In this document: piece by piece, positions 17,017 through 24,407 of the stretch
Layout: each line of letters begins with the position of its first letter
How positions within the stretch are numbered: position 1 is the stretch's first letter
From: Streptococcus toyakuensis
Lineage (GTDB): Bacteria > Bacillota > Bacilli > Lactobacillales > Streptococcaceae
Direction of reading: 5' to 3'
Assembly (NCBI RefSeq): GCF_024346585.1
Contig: NZ_AP024523.1
Location: 257,001 to 321,000 of the forward strand
DNA: 64,000 nucleotides
Notes under the pieces: generated by a model
What the model saw: the letters and a program-made list of their open reading frames with translations, nothing else
The model's database searches: none
Told to the model about the DNA's origin: nothing
Position numbers and translations under genes: made by a program

Positions 17017-18981
17017 ATGAAGAAATCAAAAGTTATGCTTTTTGGAGCTATGGCTTTGACAGCAGGTCTAGCTCTAGCGGCATGTGGGTCTTCCCAATCA
17101 AGTAATGCAGACAAGACTTACTCTTATATCTTTGTTAGCAACCCAGATACCTTGGATTATATTACCTCTACACGAGACTCAACATCTAGTATCACAACCA
17201 ACTTGATTGATGGGTTGTTGGAAAATGACCAGTATGGTAATCTCATCCCATCTATGGCTGAGTCATGGACAGTGTCAAAAGATGGTTTGACCTACACTTA
17301 TAAAATCCGTCAGGGGGCTAAATGGTACACTTCTGAAGGAGAAGAGTATGCAGATGTAACGGCTCATGACTTTGTGACTGGTCTCAAGTATGCGGCTGAT
17401 AAAAAGGCTGAAAACTTGTACTTGGTACAAGACTCTATCAAGGGTCTAGCAGACTATGTTGAAGGGAGAACATCTGATTTTGGAACTGTTGGTGTTAAGG
17501 CAGTGGATGATTACACACTACAATACACCCTCATCCAACCTGAAACTTATTGGAACTCTAAAACAACAGCAAGTATTCTTAGTCCTGTAAATGAAGCCTT
17601 CTTGAAGTCTAAGGGAGATGACTTTGGAAGTGTGACACCATCAAGTATCTTGTCAAATGGTCCTTACTTGTTTAAGTCCTTCACATCCAAATCTTTGATT
17701 GAATTTGATAAAAATCCTAATTACTGGGATAAGGACAATGTTAAAATCGAGAAAGTGAAGCTCTCTTTCTTTGACGGATCTGACCAAGATAGCATTGCTA
17801 GAGGTTTCTTGGATGGTAACTATACAGATGGTCGTATCTTCCCAACAAGTTCAGTCTTTGCTGAGCTTAAGAAGGGAAATGAGGACAAGATTACCTATAC
17901 ACCACAAAACTCAGTTACTTTCTATTATCTTTTCAACGTCAATCGTCAAAGCTACAAGCAGACTATGAAACAGTCTGATAAGGAAAAGACAGATTCACGC
18001 GCAGCCATGCAAAATAAAGATTTCCGTCAGGCTATCAACTTTGCCTTTGACCGTCATGCTTATGCAGCGCAGACAAATGGTGAAGATGGAGCAGACCGTA
18101 TCTTGCGTAACACGGTTACACCAAGTAACTTTGTCCAAGTTGGTGATAAGAACTTTGGTGACATTGTCAATGAAAAAATTGTCAACTACGGTAAAGATTG
18201 GGCAAATATTAACCTAAACGATGGTAAGCAAGCCTTCTTGAACCCTGACAAGGCCAAAGAGAAATTTGCGAAGGCCAAAGAAAGCCTGCAAGCACAGGGA
18301 GTAACCTTCCCAATTCATTTGGATATGCCAGTTGACCAGACTGCTAAGTTGGATGTGCAACAGGCTGGATCTTTCAAACAAACAGTGGAAGAAACCCTTG
18401 GTAAGGAGAATGTGGTTATCGATGTTATCCAACTTTCTCCGGATGAAAAAGACCAGGCAACTTACTTTGCAGATACAGCAGAACAAAAAGACTACGATAT
18501 CGACATCTCAGGATGGGGAGGAGACTACTCAGATCCTAAGACTTACCTAGCGATCCTTGATCCAGAGACAGGCTCTCAGTTGAAAAACATGGGCTTGTCT
18601 GAAGGAAAAGACAAGGAAGTCAAGGACAAGATTGGTCTTGCTGACTACAAGAAACTCTTGGATCAGGCTGATGCGGAAATCACAGATACTCAAGCTCGCT
18701 ATGAAAAATATGCTGAAGCCCAAGCTTGGTTGACAGATAGTGCCCTCTTCCTACCAGTTCAAAGTGGTGGAGCTAACCCAATCTTCCGTAAGACTGTACC
18801 GTTTACAGGACCATTCTCATTCGTTGGTCATAAGGGAAATGCGGACAACTACAAATATGTTGAATTGCAAAAAGAGCCAGTCACTGCTAAACAGTACCAA
18901 GAACTCTATGAAAAATGGCTGAAAGAAAAAGCTGAGTCAAATAAAAAAGCTCAGGAAGATTTAGCTAACCACATTCAATGA
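17017..18981 (+). CDS. Ami/Ali-type oligopeptide-binding lipoprotein (orphan)
   Basis: This extracellular peptide receptor has 654 residues. The lipoprotein signal ends in the lipobox LALAACG, with the lipid-modified Cys near residue 23. The SBP_bac_5 fold is marked by DTLDYITSTRDSTSS, DGLTYTYKIRQGAKW and NKDFRQAINFAFDR. It is clearly homologous to AmiA at 51090 and to pneumococcal AliA/AliB, which dock on the AmiCDEF permease. No permease genes adjoin it, so it probably shares that transporter. Which Ali paralog it corresponds to cannot be settled by eye. A BOX and a terminator follow. Confidence 0.9.
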   Translation: MKKSKVMLFGAMALTAGLALAACGSSQSSNADKTYSYIFVSNPDTLDYITSTRDSTSSITTNLIDGLLENDQYGNLIPSMAESWTVSKDGLTYTYKIRQGAKWYTSEGEEYADVTAHDFVTGLKYAADKKAENLYLVQDSIKGLADYVEGRTSDFGTVGVKAVDDYTLQYTLIQPETYWNSKTTASILSPVNEAFLKSKGDDFGSVTPSSILSNGPYLFKSFTSKSLIEFDKNPNYWDKDNVKIEKVKLSFFDGSDQDSIARGFLDGNYTDGRIFPTSSVFAELKKGNEDKITYTPQNSVTFYYLFNVNRQSYKQTMKQSDKEKTDSRAAMQNKDFRQAINFAFDRHAYAAQTNGEDGADRILRNTVTPSNFVQVGDKNFGDIVNEKIVNYGKDWANINLNDGKQAFLNPDKAKEKFAKAKESLQAQGVTFPIHLDMPVDQTAKLDVQQAGSFKQTVEETLGKENVVIDVIQLSPDEKDQATYFADTAEQKDYDIDISGWGGDYSDPKTYLAILDPETGSQLKNMGLSEGKDKEVKDKIGLADYKKLLDQADAEITDTQARYEKYAEAQAWLTDSALFLPVQSGGANPIFRKTVPFTGPFSFVGHKGNADNYKYVELQKEPVTAKQYQELYEKWLKEKAESNKKAQEDLANHIQ

Positions 18982-19006
18982 TATTCCTAGTCATGCTTTT
19001 CAGTTA

Positions 19007-19202
19007 ATACTCTTCGAAAATCTCTTCAAACCACGTCAGCGTTGCCTTACCGTATATATGGTTACTGACTTCGTCAGTTCTATCTGCAACCTCAAAACAG
19101 TGTTTTGAGCTGACTTCGTCAGTTTCATCTACGACCTCAAAGCAGTGCTTTGAGCAGCCTGCGGCTAGCTTCCTAGTTTGCTCTTTGATTTTCATTGAGT
19201 AT
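19007..19202 (+). repeat. BOX element, boxA-boxB-boxB-boxC
   Basis: This is the longest BOX in the window. Two boxB units of about 45 bp, each with TGACTTCGTCAGT and a CAAAACAGTGTTTTG-type palindrome, lie between boxA and boxC. A short open frame on the minus strand is only an artefact of the repeat. Confidence 0.9.
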
Positions 19203-19223
19203 AAGCATAGTGACTGGATTCAG

Positions 19224-19267
19224 AAAAAGGCCTTACCAGACGCTTATTGGTTCTGGTAGGGCCTTTT
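19224..19267. terminator. Bidirectional terminator, Ali-like gene / kimA
   Basis: AAAAGGCCTTACCAGA pairs with TCTGGTAGGGCCTTTT, with a one-base offset and an 11-base loop, between the converging genes. Confidence 0.8.
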
Positions 19268-19269
19268 CT

Positions 19270-21114
19270 TTATTCTTTTAAGTGATAAGAGTAGCTAGCG
19301 ACAACGACGTCTTGGTGCCAACGAAGAGCATATTTGAGTTTGAGACTCATCTGATTGTGCAGGATATTTTGCCAAGGTTTATTAGGGATAAACTGGGGGA
19401 CGAGGACAGTGACTGTATAGTTCTTTTTCTGAGCTTCCTCGGAAATCCGTTTGACATACTTGACAGTAGGGGTGATGATGTCGCGGTAGCTGGTCTTGAT
19501 GTTTTTTAGAGTAATGGTTGGGAAGTAATCGGCAAATTCTTGGAGAATTTCTTGATCTTTTTCTGCGGTTTCCTTGGTAGAAATATGCATGGCTAGGACT
19601 TCGTCACCGATACTTTGAGCGTAGTTAATGGCTCCGACGCTGACTCGGGTGACATTTCCTACTAGGACCAGAACCAGATTGCCATCGTAAGTACGTTTTT
19701 CGATTCCTTCATAGAGTCGCAGTTGTTGGGCTACTTTTTGGTAATGACTGTGAATTGCCAAGAAGAGTAGGGTGAGTACGAGAATAATCGGGAAGAAAGG
19801 CCAGATATCACTGAGACGGAAAAAGAGCAGGATTAGCACAATGGCGTAGCAAATGATTGCCCCGATGATATTAGCAAGAGCAGGTTTTAAGAAATTTACC
19901 CCTTTTTCTTTTTTCCAATGGCGAATCATCCCAGTCTGAGAAAGGGCAAAGGGAACGAAGACCCCGATAGTATAAAGGGGAATCAAACGTTCGGTATTGC
20001 CATTAAAAATGAGAAGAAGAATCATAGCCCCAAATGCCAGAGTTAAAATTCCATTAGAGTAGCCTAGGCGATCTCCTTTTTCCATAAAGAGATGGGGCAT
20101 GTATTTGTTTTTAGCCATATTGTAAGCCAGCATAGGGAAGGCCGAAAAGCCAGTATTTGCAGCTACGGCCAAAATCAAGGCTGTGGAGAATTGGAAGATA
20201 TAATAGCCAAGGTGACCTAAGAAGGAATTACCAAGGATGCCTTGAGCCATCTGTGAAAGAATAGTTTCTCCGTGTTGAGGCATAATCCCCATCCAGTAGT
20301 TTAGGAAGGTAATGCCTGCAAAAAGAAAACCTAAAATCAAGGCCATGATGGTCAAGGTCTGAGCGGCATTCTTTTCTTTCGGAGCCTTGAAAAAGGGAAC
20401 GGCATTTGAAATAGCTTCAACTCCTGTCAGAGAGGCAGAGCCGCTGGTAAAGGCTCTTAGAATGAGAACGATAGACAGGCTCGGAGCAGCATGCCCAATA
20501 GGTGAAGTTGCCTGATAGCTGAGAGACCCTGTCATTAGTTGAAAGATTCCGTAGAGCAAGAGAAAGACAGTACTGATGATAAAGAGATAGACAGGAATCA
20601 TCAGTGAACTGGCAGATTCTTTTAAGCCCCGTAAATTCAAGAGCATAAGCAAGCAAACTAGAAAAATGGAAATGTGGAGGTTGTAAGGGTGTAGAGCAGG
20701 GAGAGCTGCTGTGATAGCATCGGCTCCAGATGCAACAGATACCGCTACGGTCAGCATGTAGTCAACTAGCAGACTACCTCCAGCGATTAAGCCAAGTTCG
20801 GGAGATAGATTTTCTCGAGTAACCATATAGGCCCCTCCCCCTTGAGGGTAGGCATGGATGATTTGACGGTAGGAGACGGTCAGGCTAGATAGGAGCAGGA
20901 GGACAAAGAGGCCGATAGGAAGGCTCCACCATATCGCAAGAGGAGAGAGACTAGCCAAGACGAGGACTACTTGCTCAGGCCCATAGGCAATGGAAGATAG
21001 AGCGTCGCTTGACAACATGGCCAAGGCCTGCATTTTTCCCAGCAGACCTCCCTCGCCTTCTGTTAAGGATTTAAGAGGACGACCGATAAAAGTCTGTTTT
21101 AATTTTGTAAACAT
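19270..21114 (-). CDS. KimA-like potassium importer (APC superfamily)
   Basis: This membrane transporter has 614 residues from the ATG at 21114, preceded by AAAGGAAA; an upstream TTG start was rejected. The N-terminal IGRPLKSLTEGEGG, then ALAMLSSDALSSIAYGPEQ, YPQGGGAYMVTRENL and GVEAISNAVPFFKAP match B. subtilis KimA, a proton-driven K+ importer. The C-terminal cytoplasmic domain ends ILHNQMSLKLKYALRWHQD, as in KimA. Older annotation would say amino acid permease. c-di-AMP controls KimA in Bacillus; no such riboswitch fits in the 157-bp gap to tatD. Confidence 0.8.
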   Translation of the reverse strand: MFTKLKQTFIGRPLKSLTEGEGGLLGKMQALAMLSSDALSSIAYGPEQVVLVLASLSPLAIWWSLPIGLFVLLLLSSLTVSYRQIIHAYPQGGGAYMVTRENLSPELGLIAGGSLLVDYMLTVAVSVASGADAITAALPALHPYNLHISIFLVCLLMLLNLRGLKESASSLMIPVYLFIISTVFLLLYGIFQLMTGSLSYQATSPIGHAAPSLSIVLILRAFTSGSASLTGVEAISNAVPFFKAPKEKNAAQTLTIMALILGFLFAGITFLNYWMGIMPQHGETILSQMAQGILGNSFLGHLGYYIFQFSTALILAVAANTGFSAFPMLAYNMAKNKYMPHLFMEKGDRLGYSNGILTLAFGAMILLLIFNGNTERLIPLYTIGVFVPFALSQTGMIRHWKKEKGVNFLKPALANIIGAIICYAIVLILLFFRLSDIWPFFPIILVLTLLFLAIHSHYQKVAQQLRLYEGIEKRTYDGNLVLVLVGNVTRVSVGAINYAQSIGDEVLAMHISTKETAEKDQEILQEFADYFPTITLKNIKTSYRDIITPTVKYVKRISEEAQKKNYTVTVLVPQFIPNKPWQNILHNQMSLKLKYALRWHQDVVVASYSYHLKE

Positions 21115-21271
21115 GGTATTTTCCTTTTCTGAAAATTTCAATAAGTGCTATTATACTGCTTTGGGAAAATAGCGTCAAGAGAGGACGATGGATTTTAGAA
21201 TATTTTGTACAGATGAGGAGAGAGGTCAGTTTTTTTGCTATAATAGTAGATAGAAAACGAGGTTAGAAGAG

Positions 21272-22045
21272 ATGATTTTTGATACACATACACACTTGAA
21301 TGTAGAAGAATTTGCAGGTCGTGAGGCAGAAGAAATTACCTTGGCTGCTGAGATGGGTGTGACACAGATGAATATTGTTGGTTTTGATAAACCGACGATT
21401 GAGCGTGCTTTGGAGTTGGTGGATGAGTACGACCAACTCTACGCGACTATTGGTTGGCATCCGACAGAAGCGGGGACTTACACGGAGGAGATTGAAGCCT
21501 ACTTGCTTGATAAGCTCAAGCATCCAAAGGTAGTTGCCTTGGGTGAGATTGGTTTGGATTACCATTGGATGACAGCGCCAAAAGAGGTGCAGGAGCAGGT
21601 TTTTCGCCGTCAGATTCAGTTATCTAAGGACTTGGATTTGCCTTTTGTAGTTCATACCCGTGATGCGTTGGAAGATACCTATGAGATTATCAAGAGCGAG
21701 GGCGTTGGTCCTCGAGGTGGTATCATGCATTCATTTTCAGGGACGCTTGAGTGGGCAGAGAAGTTTGTCGAGCTTGGTATGACCATTTCCTTCTCAGGAG
21801 TGGTGACTTTCAAGAAGGCAACTGACATCCAAGAAGCAGCTAAAGAGTTACCTTTGGACAAGATTTTGGTGGAAACGGATGCTCCCTACTTGGCTCCTGT
21901 TCCTAAACGTGGTCGTGAAAATAAAACAGCCTACACTCGCTATGTAGTGGACTTTATCGCTGACTTGCGTGGCATGACGGCAGAAGAGCTAGCGGCGGTA
22001 ACAACTGCAAATGCGGAGCGAATTTTTGGATTGGATAGCAAATAA
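21272..22045 (+). CDS. tatD: TatD-family metal-dependent DNase
   Basis: This cytoplasmic hydrolase has 257 residues. The amidohydrolase-type metal ligands are visible: FDTHTHLN at 3-10, GEIGLDYH near 90-97, VVHTRDA, IMHSFSG and VETDAPYL near 203-210. The stop codon overlaps the rnmV start by one base (TAATG), the conserved tatD-rnmV pairing. Confidence 0.93.
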   Translation: MIFDTHTHLNVEEFAGREAEEITLAAEMGVTQMNIVGFDKPTIERALELVDEYDQLYATIGWHPTEAGTYTEEIEAYLLDKLKHPKVVALGEIGLDYHWMTAPKEVQEQVFRRQIQLSKDLDLPFVVHTRDALEDTYEIIKSEGVGPRGGIMHSFSGTLEWAEKFVELGMTISFSGVVTFKKATDIQEAAKELPLDKILVETDAPYLAPVPKRGRENKTAYTRYVVDFIADLRGMTAEELAAVTTANAERIFGLDSK

Positions 22046-22605
22046 TGAAAGAAAAAATTTCTCAAGTTATCGTGGTCGAAGGGCGCGATGATACGGCCAA
22101 TCTCAAACGTTACTTCGATGTAGAGACCTATGAGACCCGAGGTTCTGCCATCAATGATCAGGATATAGAGCGGATTCAGCGCTTGCACCAACGTCATGGA
22201 GTCATTGTCTTTACAGACCCAGATTTTAATGGGGAGCGGATTCGGCGCATGATCATGACGGCCATTCCAACGGTTCAGCATGCCTTCCTCAAACGAGATG
22301 AAGCTGTTCCCAAGTCCAAAACCAAGGGGCGTTCTCTGGGAATTGAGCATGCCAGCTATGAAGATTTGAAAACGGCTCTAGCTCAGGTGACAGAACAATT
22401 TGAACATGAGAGTCAGTTTGACATCAGTCGTAGCGACTTGATTCGCCTTGGTTTTCTAGCAGGGTCAGACAGCCGTAAGCGCAGAGAATATCTAGGAGAG
22501 GCTCTCCGAATCGGCTATTCCAACGGCAAGCAACTCCTCAAACGCCTAGAGTTGTTTGGGGTCACCTTGGCGGAAGTGGAAGAAGCTATGAAATCTTATG
22601 AGTAG
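22045..22605 (+). CDS. rnmV: Ribonuclease M5
   Basis: This Toprim-domain enzyme (186 residues) matures the 3' and 5' ends of 5S rRNA. The Toprim signatures VVEGRDD (9-15) and FTDPDFNGERIRR are clear, and the chain length is normal. It is translationally coupled to tatD. In many Firmicutes rsmA follows directly; here the bacteriocin locus lies between rnmV and rsmA. Confidence 0.93.
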   Translation: MKEKISQVIVVEGRDDTANLKRYFDVETYETRGSAINDQDIERIQRLHQRHGVIVFTDPDFNGERIRRMIMTAIPTVQHAFLKRDEAVPKSKTKGRSLGIEHASYEDLKTALAQVTEQFEHESQFDISRSDLIRLGFLAGSDSRKRREYLGEALRIGYSNGKQLLKRLELFGVTLAEVEEAMKSYE

Positions 22606-22676
22606 GAAAGATGTAGCCGTTACAATTTTTTAAGTTTCACAGTATTTTTCGAAGCAGGTAGAAGAGGAGGCGTCTA

Positions 22677-23588
22677 ATGTTAATTGGTCAAAAAATTAAA
22701 GAGATTCGGATAGAAAAAGGAATTAGTCGTCCAGATTTTTGTGGAGATGAGCAAGAACTGACAGTTCGTCAACTGTCGCGAATTGAAAGTGGAGCTTCGC
22801 AACCAAGTTTGCCCAAGTTAGACTATATTGCTCGCCGGCTAGGAGTTCCAGCTTATAGCCTTATGCCGGATTTTTCAGCTCTTCCTCCTGCTTATTTAGA
22901 ATTGAAATACCAAATTTTACGTGAACCAATCTATGGTAAAGAAGAGGAGTATGATAAGAAGGAAGCGTGTTTGGAAGAGATAGAGGATTTATTTTATGAG
23001 CAACTTCCTAATGAGGAAAAAATATGGTTTGAAGCTACTAGAGCAACGATAGATGTTATTCGAAGCGGACGACCAGAATATGGGGAAACCGTACTGGACG
23101 ATTATTTTAAAACAATTTATGATAAGGAATTGTTTTTGATAAATGAATTAGAAGTTATCAACTTATATTTTGCTATAGTGCTTACAAAGATAAAACAAGG
23201 TCAAAATCAGATTGAAGAAATTAACAGAATTCATTCGTTTTTAGTTCGTTTGACAAATCATGTAGAATTAATTGCACCAGAATATCTGTTTGCTTTAAGT
23301 AACACTTTGTTTTCGGGTCTAGCCTGTTTGGATAATTTGTCGTCTTATGATTCACTCGGAGCTTATATCTTTAGCCTTAATCATATAATGGAAAAAACAC
23401 AAGATTTTCAGAAGAAACCAATTATATTAATGTTGGAGTGGAAATTATCTCTAATAATAAACAATGATTATGTTTCTGCCGAACAGTTCTATCAGAAATC
23501 GAAGCTATTTGCTGATATAATAGAAAATTCTTATTTAGTTACTATGTTGGAGAAACAATGGCAAGAAGATTTAAAAAAATATTTATAA
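22677..23588 (+). CDS. ComR/PlcR-type (RRNPP) peptide-sensing transcriptional regulator
   Basis: This is a cytoplasmic regulator of 303 residues, the length of ComR. An N-terminal XRE helix-turn-helix (about 5-60) contains ELTVRQLSRIESGASQPSL and YIARRLG. From memory this aligns closely with the S. thermophilus ComR DNA-binding domain. The rest is alpha-helical, as in the TPR peptide-binding domain, and ends with a ComR-like helix around SAEQFYQKSKLFADIIENS. The start follows AGAGGAGG. A terminator follows, then a ComR-type palindrome and a Trp-Trp peptide gene, which together point to pheromone control of the bacteriocin genes downstream. PlcR is the other label such proteins receive. Confidence 0.82.
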   Translation: MLIGQKIKEIRIEKGISRPDFCGDEQELTVRQLSRIESGASQPSLPKLDYIARRLGVPAYSLMPDFSALPPAYLELKYQILREPIYGKEEEYDKKEACLEEIEDLFYEQLPNEEKIWFEATRATIDVIRSGRPEYGETVLDDYFKTIYDKELFLINELEVINLYFAIVLTKIKQGQNQIEEINRIHSFLVRLTNHVELIAPEYLFALSNTLFSGLACLDNLSSYDSLGAYIFSLNHIMEKTQDFQKKPIILMLEWKLSLIINNDYVSAEQFYQKSKLFADIIENSYLVTMLEKQWQEDLKKYL

Positions 23589-23634
23589 ACATAGTGAATC
23601 AGTGACAAAAATGTCCTTGTTCTAGTATTGAAAT

Positions 23635-23667
23635 AGTTCTAAAGTTCGTCTTTAGGACTGTTTTTTA
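23635..23667 (+). terminator. Terminator of the ComR-like regulator gene
   Basis: AGTTCTAAAG (23635-23644) pairs with CTTTAGGACT (23650-23659), followed by a G and six T residues. Confidence 0.8.
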
Positions 23668-23704
23668 TATATAAGCTAAAAATGACACGAAATGGTTCTA
23701 TTTT

Positions 23705-23749
23705 AAGGACATTGATGTCCTTTGAGTTTATTTAAGAATAATTTATAAT
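23705..23749 (+). promoter_or_regulatory. ComR-type box and promoter of the Trp-Trp peptide gene
   Basis: Bases 23705-23722 read AAGGACATTGATGTCCTT, a perfect palindrome with the GACATNNATGTC core known for ComR boxes. A T-rich spacer leads to TATAAT at 23744-23749; the -35 is poor (TTGAGT). The palindrome is centred about 42 bp before the expected start point, which suits an activator. Confidence 0.7.
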
Positions 23750-23777
23750 TAATAAAAATGTGAAAGGAGATTACAGT

Positions 23778-23825
23778 ATGAACTTTTTTAGTTTATTTTA
23801 TTTAGTTACTTGGTGGTTTAAATAA
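23778..23825 (+). CDS. Putative ComS/XIP-like pheromone precursor (15 aa)
   Basis: The frame encodes MNFFSLFYLVTWWFK and stops at TAA. AGGAG at 23765-23769 stands eight bases before the ATG, stronger than many genes here. The hydrophobic N-terminal part and the Trp-Trp followed by exactly two residues mirror the ComS peptides of S. mutans (GLDWWSL end) and S. pyogenes (VDWWRL end). By analogy the mature signal would be the last seven or eight residues, imported by Ami and bound by the regulator at 22677. The gene is too short for standard callers. The function is inference from motif plus context. Confidence 0.7.
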   Translation: MNFFSLFYLVTWWFK

Positions 23826-23921
23826 AATTTAGTTATGTCTACTTAGTCTCAAAAAATTTATTCATAACATATAATAAATACAACTTGATAGACTAAATTA
23901 GAAAAATAAGGAGAGGATACC

Positions 23922-23972
23922 ATGAGGTGTTGCTTTGAAAAGGTCTATGATCCAGGACTTAGTTTTACTTGA
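23922..23972 (+). CDS. Possible second small peptide gene (16 aa)
   Basis: The frame encodes MRCCFEKVYDPGLSFT, with AAGGAGAGG about six bases upstream of the ATG. A TATAAT at 23870-23875 could serve it, although no good -35 is seen. I know no matching peptide. It could be a genuine small protein, a leader, or the remnant of a longer gene. The surrounding sequence from 23826 to 24034 is very AT-rich and otherwise contains only a repeated TATAATAAATA (23870 and 23990), probably two -10 regions. Confidence 0.35.
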   Translation: MRCCFEKVYDPGLSFT

Positions 23973-24034
23973 ATAGAAAATGGACAATATATAATAAATA
24001 TTTATGATAAAATAAAAAATAGAGGAGTATCAAT

Positions 24035-24331
24035 ATGAAACAAACAGTTAAAAAATTAGCCCTTGTAGCGAGCATTGCAGCAACATTAGGTGGAAGTGTA
24101 GCAGTAGTATCGGCCGCGGTTAAGTATCCAGATGGTGGTGTCTGGACGTATGGTTCAGGTGACGGAGGTGCTTACTCAAACTACTATCACTCTTCAGAAT
24201 ATCATAGCTCAACAGTTGTTAGTAGAAAAACTGGTTCATCTGATAAGGGATATGCTGGTGCTGGAGGGACTTCTCGTGCATGGATTCGTACTTCTTGGGG
24301 AGAGAAAGTTGCATTCTACTATAATGTTTAG
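24035..24331 (+). CDS. Lactococcin 972-family bacteriocin precursor
   Basis: This secreted antimicrobial precursor has 98 residues. A Sec signal peptide (basic MKQTVKK, hydrophobic core, VSA cleavage near residue 27) leaves a mature part of about 71 residues. The mature part begins with KYPDGGVWTYG and contains AYSNYYHSSEYHSSTVV and a C-terminal KVAFYYN, the hallmarks of lactococcin 972. Members bind lipid II and block septum formation (family knowledge). AGAGGAG precedes the ATG. Pneumococcal relatives have been called streptococcins. The membrane protein and ATPase downstream are its usual partners. Confidence 0.9.
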   Translation: MKQTVKKLALVASIAATLGGSVAVVSAAVKYPDGGVWTYGSGDGGAYSNYYHSSEYHSSTVVSRKTGSSDKGYAGAGGTSRAWIRTSWGEKVAFYYNV

Positions 24332-24358
24332 AATGGTATAGCCCTATTGTTTAGCTTT

Positions 24359-24389
24359 ACTTGGTCACCTTCTCACTAAGTGACCAAGT
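24359..24389 (+). terminator. Hairpin between bacteriocin and transporter genes
   Basis: A perfect 10-bp stem, ACTTGGTCAC with GTGACCAAGT, has an 11-base loop. Only five T residues follow after AAC, so it may act as a partial terminator or mRNA-stabilising hairpin. Confidence 0.55.
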
Positions 24390-24407
24390 AACTTTTTGGA
24401 GGAAATG

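Noticed and set aside
19004..19195. 63-codon minus-strand frame with internal repeats
   Set aside because: It lies wholly inside the BOX element; its repeats are translated boxB units.
23602..23619. Second possible ComR box (GTGACAAAAATGTCCTTG)
   Set aside because: The GACA-N4-TGTC core is present but the inner T is lost, and it lies before the regulator's terminator with no good -10 after it.
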